From CAZKEG01 sp964601575 (GTDB taxonomy: Bacteria > Desulfobacterota > Thermodesulfobacteria > Thermodesulfobacteriales > Thermodesulfatatoraceae), in assembly GCA_964601575.1 (NCBI GenBank), contig CAZROA010000042.1, positions 1-7,914 on the forward strand: DNA of 7,914 nt, given 5' to 3'. The position numbers were made by a program, and so were the translations under genes. Below, piece by piece: positions 5,610-7,914 of this stretch. The notes under the pieces were generated by a model. That model made no database searches, had not been told where the DNA came from, and saw nothing but the letters and a program-made list of their open reading frames with translations. How positions within the stretch are numbered: position 1 is the stretch's first letter; every line of letters begins with the position of its first letter.

Positions 5610-7254
5610 AGACTCCACAAGAGGCCAATTCTTTTCTCAATTCCTCCCCTTTACTGCGAAAGGCCTCAAGCCGGTTCAAGGCGTTGACCAAGGCCTTGAT
5701 CCCGGCAGCGACGATGTCATCGTCTTTGCCAAGCCCTGCGGTGCGCCGGCCATCTTTGTCTTCGATGATCACGGCACAAACCCCTAAGGCCTCTGTCCCT
5801 TTGCCTACGGAATCGATATGAAAGTCAACCAAACGCAATTCTCGCTCCCCGGTCACCGGTTCATCGGTGACAAAACGATAATCAAGGGCCTCGGCCACGG
5901 CCTTAAAGGCCGCATCTACCGAGCCTACTCCCACGGTGACCGCCTTATGAGAACCAGTGAGCTTATCTAAGACCTCTACCTGGGCCACAGGTTGAAGCGG
6001 GGCTCCGTAAAGGCTAGAGACATAGGCCGAGGTAACTTGATACCGATATTCATCTGCCAGGAATTCATCAAGCAGGACCCCTTCTAGGTATTCGTCCTGG
6101 ATGGCCCGGAGGACGTCTTTGACCTCTTGCCGAAAGCGTTCAAAGATCTTGGAGAGCTGATCAGAGGTGAGCTTCCAACCACGGCTTTCTAATTTGAAAC
6201 GCACGGCATGTCGTCCAGAGTGTTTGCCAAGGACAATGGCGCTCCCGGTCCAACCCACTTCCTTTGGATCCATGATCTCGTAAGTGCCCCGATGCATGAT
6301 GACCCCGTGCTGATGGATGCCTGATTCATGGGCAAAGGCATTGGCCCCGACAATGGCCTTGTTCGCCTGGACATACATGCCGGTAAGCCTTGAGACCAAT
6401 TGGCTGGTGGGCACAATGCGTCGGGTGTCGATGCGGGTGGTAAGCGAAGTGCCAAGGACCCGTTTGAAATAGTCCTGCCGTACTTGAAGGATCATGACTA
6501 TCTCTTCCAGGGCGGCATTGCCCGCCCGTTCGCCGATCCCGTTTATGGTGCACTCCACCTGCCTGGCCCCGGCAAGCAAGGCGGAGACAGAATTAGCCAC
6601 CCCCAGGCCTAAGTCGTTGTGGCAATGGACGCTAAAGACCACCTCGCCGGATTCCAGTTTGTGGTAAAGATCGTTTGCTTTAAGGGCCTTTACCAGATGG
6701 CTGATGAGTTCGTAGTATTCCTGGGGCACGGTGTAGCCTACGGTGTCTGGAATGTTGACCGTGGTGGCCCCGGCCTTGATCACCTCGATCACCACCTGGG
6801 CCAGATAATCCCAATCACTCCGGGTGGCATCTTCGGCGGAGAACTCCACCTGAGGGGTATATTTTTTGGCGTGTCTTACCGCTTGGACCGCCAGTTCCAA
6901 GACCTCTTCTCGAGTTTTACGAAGCTTGTACTGGAGATGGATGTCTGAGGTGGCAATAAAGGTATGAATACGCGGAGAAGCGGCTCCTTTTATGGCCTCC
7001 CAAGCCACATCGATGTCTTTTTCGTTGGCCCTGGCCAGGGCAGCGACCTGAACGTCCTTGACCGTTTGGGCTACGGCCTTAACCCCTTCAAAATCTCCGG
7101 GAGAGGCCACGGGGAAACCGGCCTCAATGATATCTACCCCCAGGGCCTCGAGCGCCCGGGCGATTTCTAATTTTTCTCCTACACTCAGGGAGACCCCCGG
7201 TGACTGTTCTCCGTCTCTCAAGGTGGTATCAAAGATATAGACACGGGAGATCAT
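5608..7254 (-). CDS. leuA: 2-isopropylmalate synthase
   Basis: LeuA condenses acetyl-CoA with 2-oxoisovalerate to 2-isopropylmalate, the first committed step of leucine synthesis. The 548-residue product is a little longer than the usual 510-525. The TIM-barrel catalytic domain carries FDTTLRDGEQSPG at 8-20 (Arg13, metal ligand Asp14), HCHNDLGLGVANS at 210-222 (metal ligands His210 and His212) and NGIGERAGNAALEE at 238-251 (Asn246). The linker region has HESGIHQHG (309-317) and LGKHSGRHA (342-350). Residues from about 405 to 530 form the allosteric domain, with the GVGSVDAAFKA block at 442-452 and GLGKDDDIVAAG at 507-518, so leucine feedback is expected. Citramalate synthase and homocitrate synthase are related alternatives, but length, motif wording and context favour LeuA. 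AGGAGGT at 7265-7259 gives a strong ribosome binding site 4 nt before the ATG. The gene lies 57 nt after pssA on the same strand. Confidence 0.96.
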   Translation of the reverse strand: MISRVYIFDTTLRDGEQSPGVSLSVGEKLEIARALEALGVDIIEAGFPVASPGDFEGVKAVAQTVKDVQVAALARANEKDIDVAWEAIKGAASPRIHTFIATSDIHLQYKLRKTREEVLELAVQAVRHAKKYTPQVEFSAEDATRSDWDYLAQVVIEVIKAGATTVNIPDTVGYTVPQEYYELISHLVKALKANDLYHKLESGEVVFSVHCHNDLGLGVANSVSALLAGARQVECTINGIGERAGNAALEEIVMILQVRQDYFKRVLGTSLTTRIDTRRIVPTSQLVSRLTGMYVQANKAIVGANAFAHESGIHQHGVIMHRGTYEIMDPKEVGWTGSAIVLGKHSGRHAVRFKLESRGWKLTSDQLSKIFERFRQEVKDVLRAIQDEYLEGVLLDEFLADEYRYQVTSAYVSSLYGAPLQPVAQVEVLDKLTGSHKAVTVGVGSVDAAFKAVAEALDYRFVTDEPVTGERELRLVDFHIDSVGKGTEALGVCAVIIEDKDGRRTAGLGKDDDIVAAGIKALVNALNRLEAFRSKGEELRKELASCGV

Positions 7255-7286
7255 CGCTACCTCCTGCTAAGAGGATTTTGGCCATC

Positions 7287-7316
7287 ATAATACGGCTTTC
7301 GGGAAAGATCTTTAAA
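7287..7316 (-). promoter_or_regulatory. Possible internal promoter ahead of leuA
   Basis: TTTAAA (7316-7311, 4 of 6 to TTGACA, overlapping the pssA stop) and TATTAT (7292-7287, 5 of 6 to TATAAT) are 18 nt apart on the - strand. A start near 7280 would leave a leader of about 26 nt that keeps the strong AGGAGGT. It would let leuA be expressed apart from pssA. Weak -35; a consensus match only. Confidence 0.3.
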
Positions 7317-7914
7317 AGGATTTTTCAGAGATTGGCACACGCTCCCTCCGCCAGCCGCGGAGGGCAAGAAGTAACGGGCCAGAGAGGCTATAAAGGAGAA
7401 AGATGGCAAAGAGCATCAGAGGGGGCTCTGCCGCTACTACGGTGAGGATCAGGACAAAGGCCACCAAGGAATAGAAAGGATGCCTTTCGGCAAAATAGAT
7501 CCTTTTGAAACTGAAATAAGGGATGTTGCTGACCATCAGGTAAGAAAGAATATACACTACGGCCAAGATGGCAAGGTGTCGCACCGGGGGATCAAGGCCA
7601 AGCCAGCGGGTAAAGAGGACCATAGTGGCCACCAGACCAGCGGCGGCTGGGCTCGGCAAACCAGTAAAATAGGCCTTATCCGTAGAGGTTTGGACATTAA
7701 AACGGGCCAGCCTTAAGGCCGCCGTGGCTACATAAAGGAAGGCCGCCAACCAGCCGTAACGCCCATAAGATTTAAGGGCATAGGTATAGGCCAGGATAGC
7801 CGGCGAGACCCCAAAGGAGACCAGGTCACAAAGGGAGTCGTATTCCAGGCCGAAACGGCTGGTGGCATTGGTAAAACGGGCGATGCGCCCGTCTAACACG
7901 TCAAAGATCATGGC
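7312..7914 (-). CDS. pssA: CDP-diacylglycerol-serine O-phosphatidyltransferase, C-terminal 200 residues (start outside window)
   Basis: This inner-membrane enzyme joins serine to CDP-diacylglycerol to make phosphatidylserine, the precursor of phosphatidylethanolamine. The reading frame runs off the right edge; the first whole residues are AMIFDVLDG. Counting from that Met, the CDP-alcohol phosphatidyltransferase signature DxxDGxxAR(x8)GxxxDxxxD is complete, with Asp4, Asp7, Gly8, Ala11, Arg12, Gly21, Asp25 and Asp29. Downstream lie several hydrophobic spans (about 31-46, 53-68, 88-105, 112-130, 147-160, 163-184), then a short basic tail ending SEKSF. ALRLARFN at 65-72 and GLPSPAAAG at 84-92 are typical of the serine enzyme (type II, multi-spanning) rather than phosphatidylglycerophosphate synthase. 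Probably 35-60 residues are missing at the N-terminus. It precedes leuA by 57 nt. Confidence 0.93.
   Translation of the reverse strand, partial: AMIFDVLDGRIARFTNATSRFGLEYDSLCDLVSFGVSPAILAYTYALKSYGRYGWLAAFLYVATAALRLARFNVQTSTDKAYFTGLPSPAAAGLVATMVLFTRWLGLDPPVRHLAILAVVYILSYLMVSNIPYFSFKRIYFAERHPFYSLVAFVLILTVVAAEPPLMLFAIFLLYSLSGPLLLALRGWRRERVPISEKSF

Noticed and set aside
7229..7288. Leucine-containing 19-codon ORF (MMAKILLAGG..., - strand) overlapping the leuA start, as a possible attenuation leader peptide
   Set aside because: No ribosome binding site, no run of leucine codons, no attenuator hairpin, and it overlaps leuA instead of preceding it. Its ATG would also lie upstream of the proposed start site.
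1..7914. Frequent AAGGCC/GGCCTT words as a possible uptake or protein-binding motif
   Set aside because: Most copies fit preferred Lys (AAG) and Ala/Gly (GCC, GGC) codons in the real frames; no regular spacing or intergenic clustering is seen.

Overview
This window looks like chromosomal housekeeping DNA from a Gram-negative-type bacterium. My best guess is a thermophilic member of the Thermodesulfobacteria/Desulfobacterota. The basis is indirect: rho-rpmE-prfA in series, a serine-type pssA directly before leuA, roughly balanced GC by eye, and proteins unusually rich in Glu, Lys and Arg. Genus cannot be read from the sequence. There is no tRNA, rRNA, CRISPR array, insertion sequence or phage gene, and no stretch over 300 bases without a gene.

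Left block, + strand (1-2060): the C-terminal end of transcription terminator Rho, zinc-type ribosomal protein L31 (rpmE), peptide chain release factor 1 (prfA) and a small Mth938-like protein. The last three are packed with 6 and 3 nt between them and all lie in the same reading frame, so they are almost certainly co-transcribed. prmC, the release factor methyltransferase gene that often follows prfA, is not here.

Middle block, - strand (5495 down to 2050): a stand-alone response-regulator receiver protein, a 918-residue Hsp70-like chaperone with a long helical C-terminal extension, and an IHF/HU-family DNA-binding protein. Hsp70 and the IHF-like gene overlap by 4 nt. The IHF-like gene meets the + strand block tail to tail with an 11-bp overlap. 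A good sigma70-like promoter (TTGCCA, 18 nt, TAAAAT) sits just before the block, inside a long inverted repeat that also looks like a transcription terminator.

Right block, - strand (7914 down to 5608): the C-terminal part of CDP-diacylglycerol-serine O-phosphatidyltransferase (pssA), then 2-isopropylmalate synthase (leuA) with a strong ribosome binding site and a possible promoter of its own. This arrangement suggests the tail of a branched-chain amino acid operon that includes a phospholipid gene.

The best candidates for something less well described are the receiver/Hsp70/IHF-like cluster and the compact promoter-in-hairpin element that controls or insulates it. Everything else is well-recognised core machinery.
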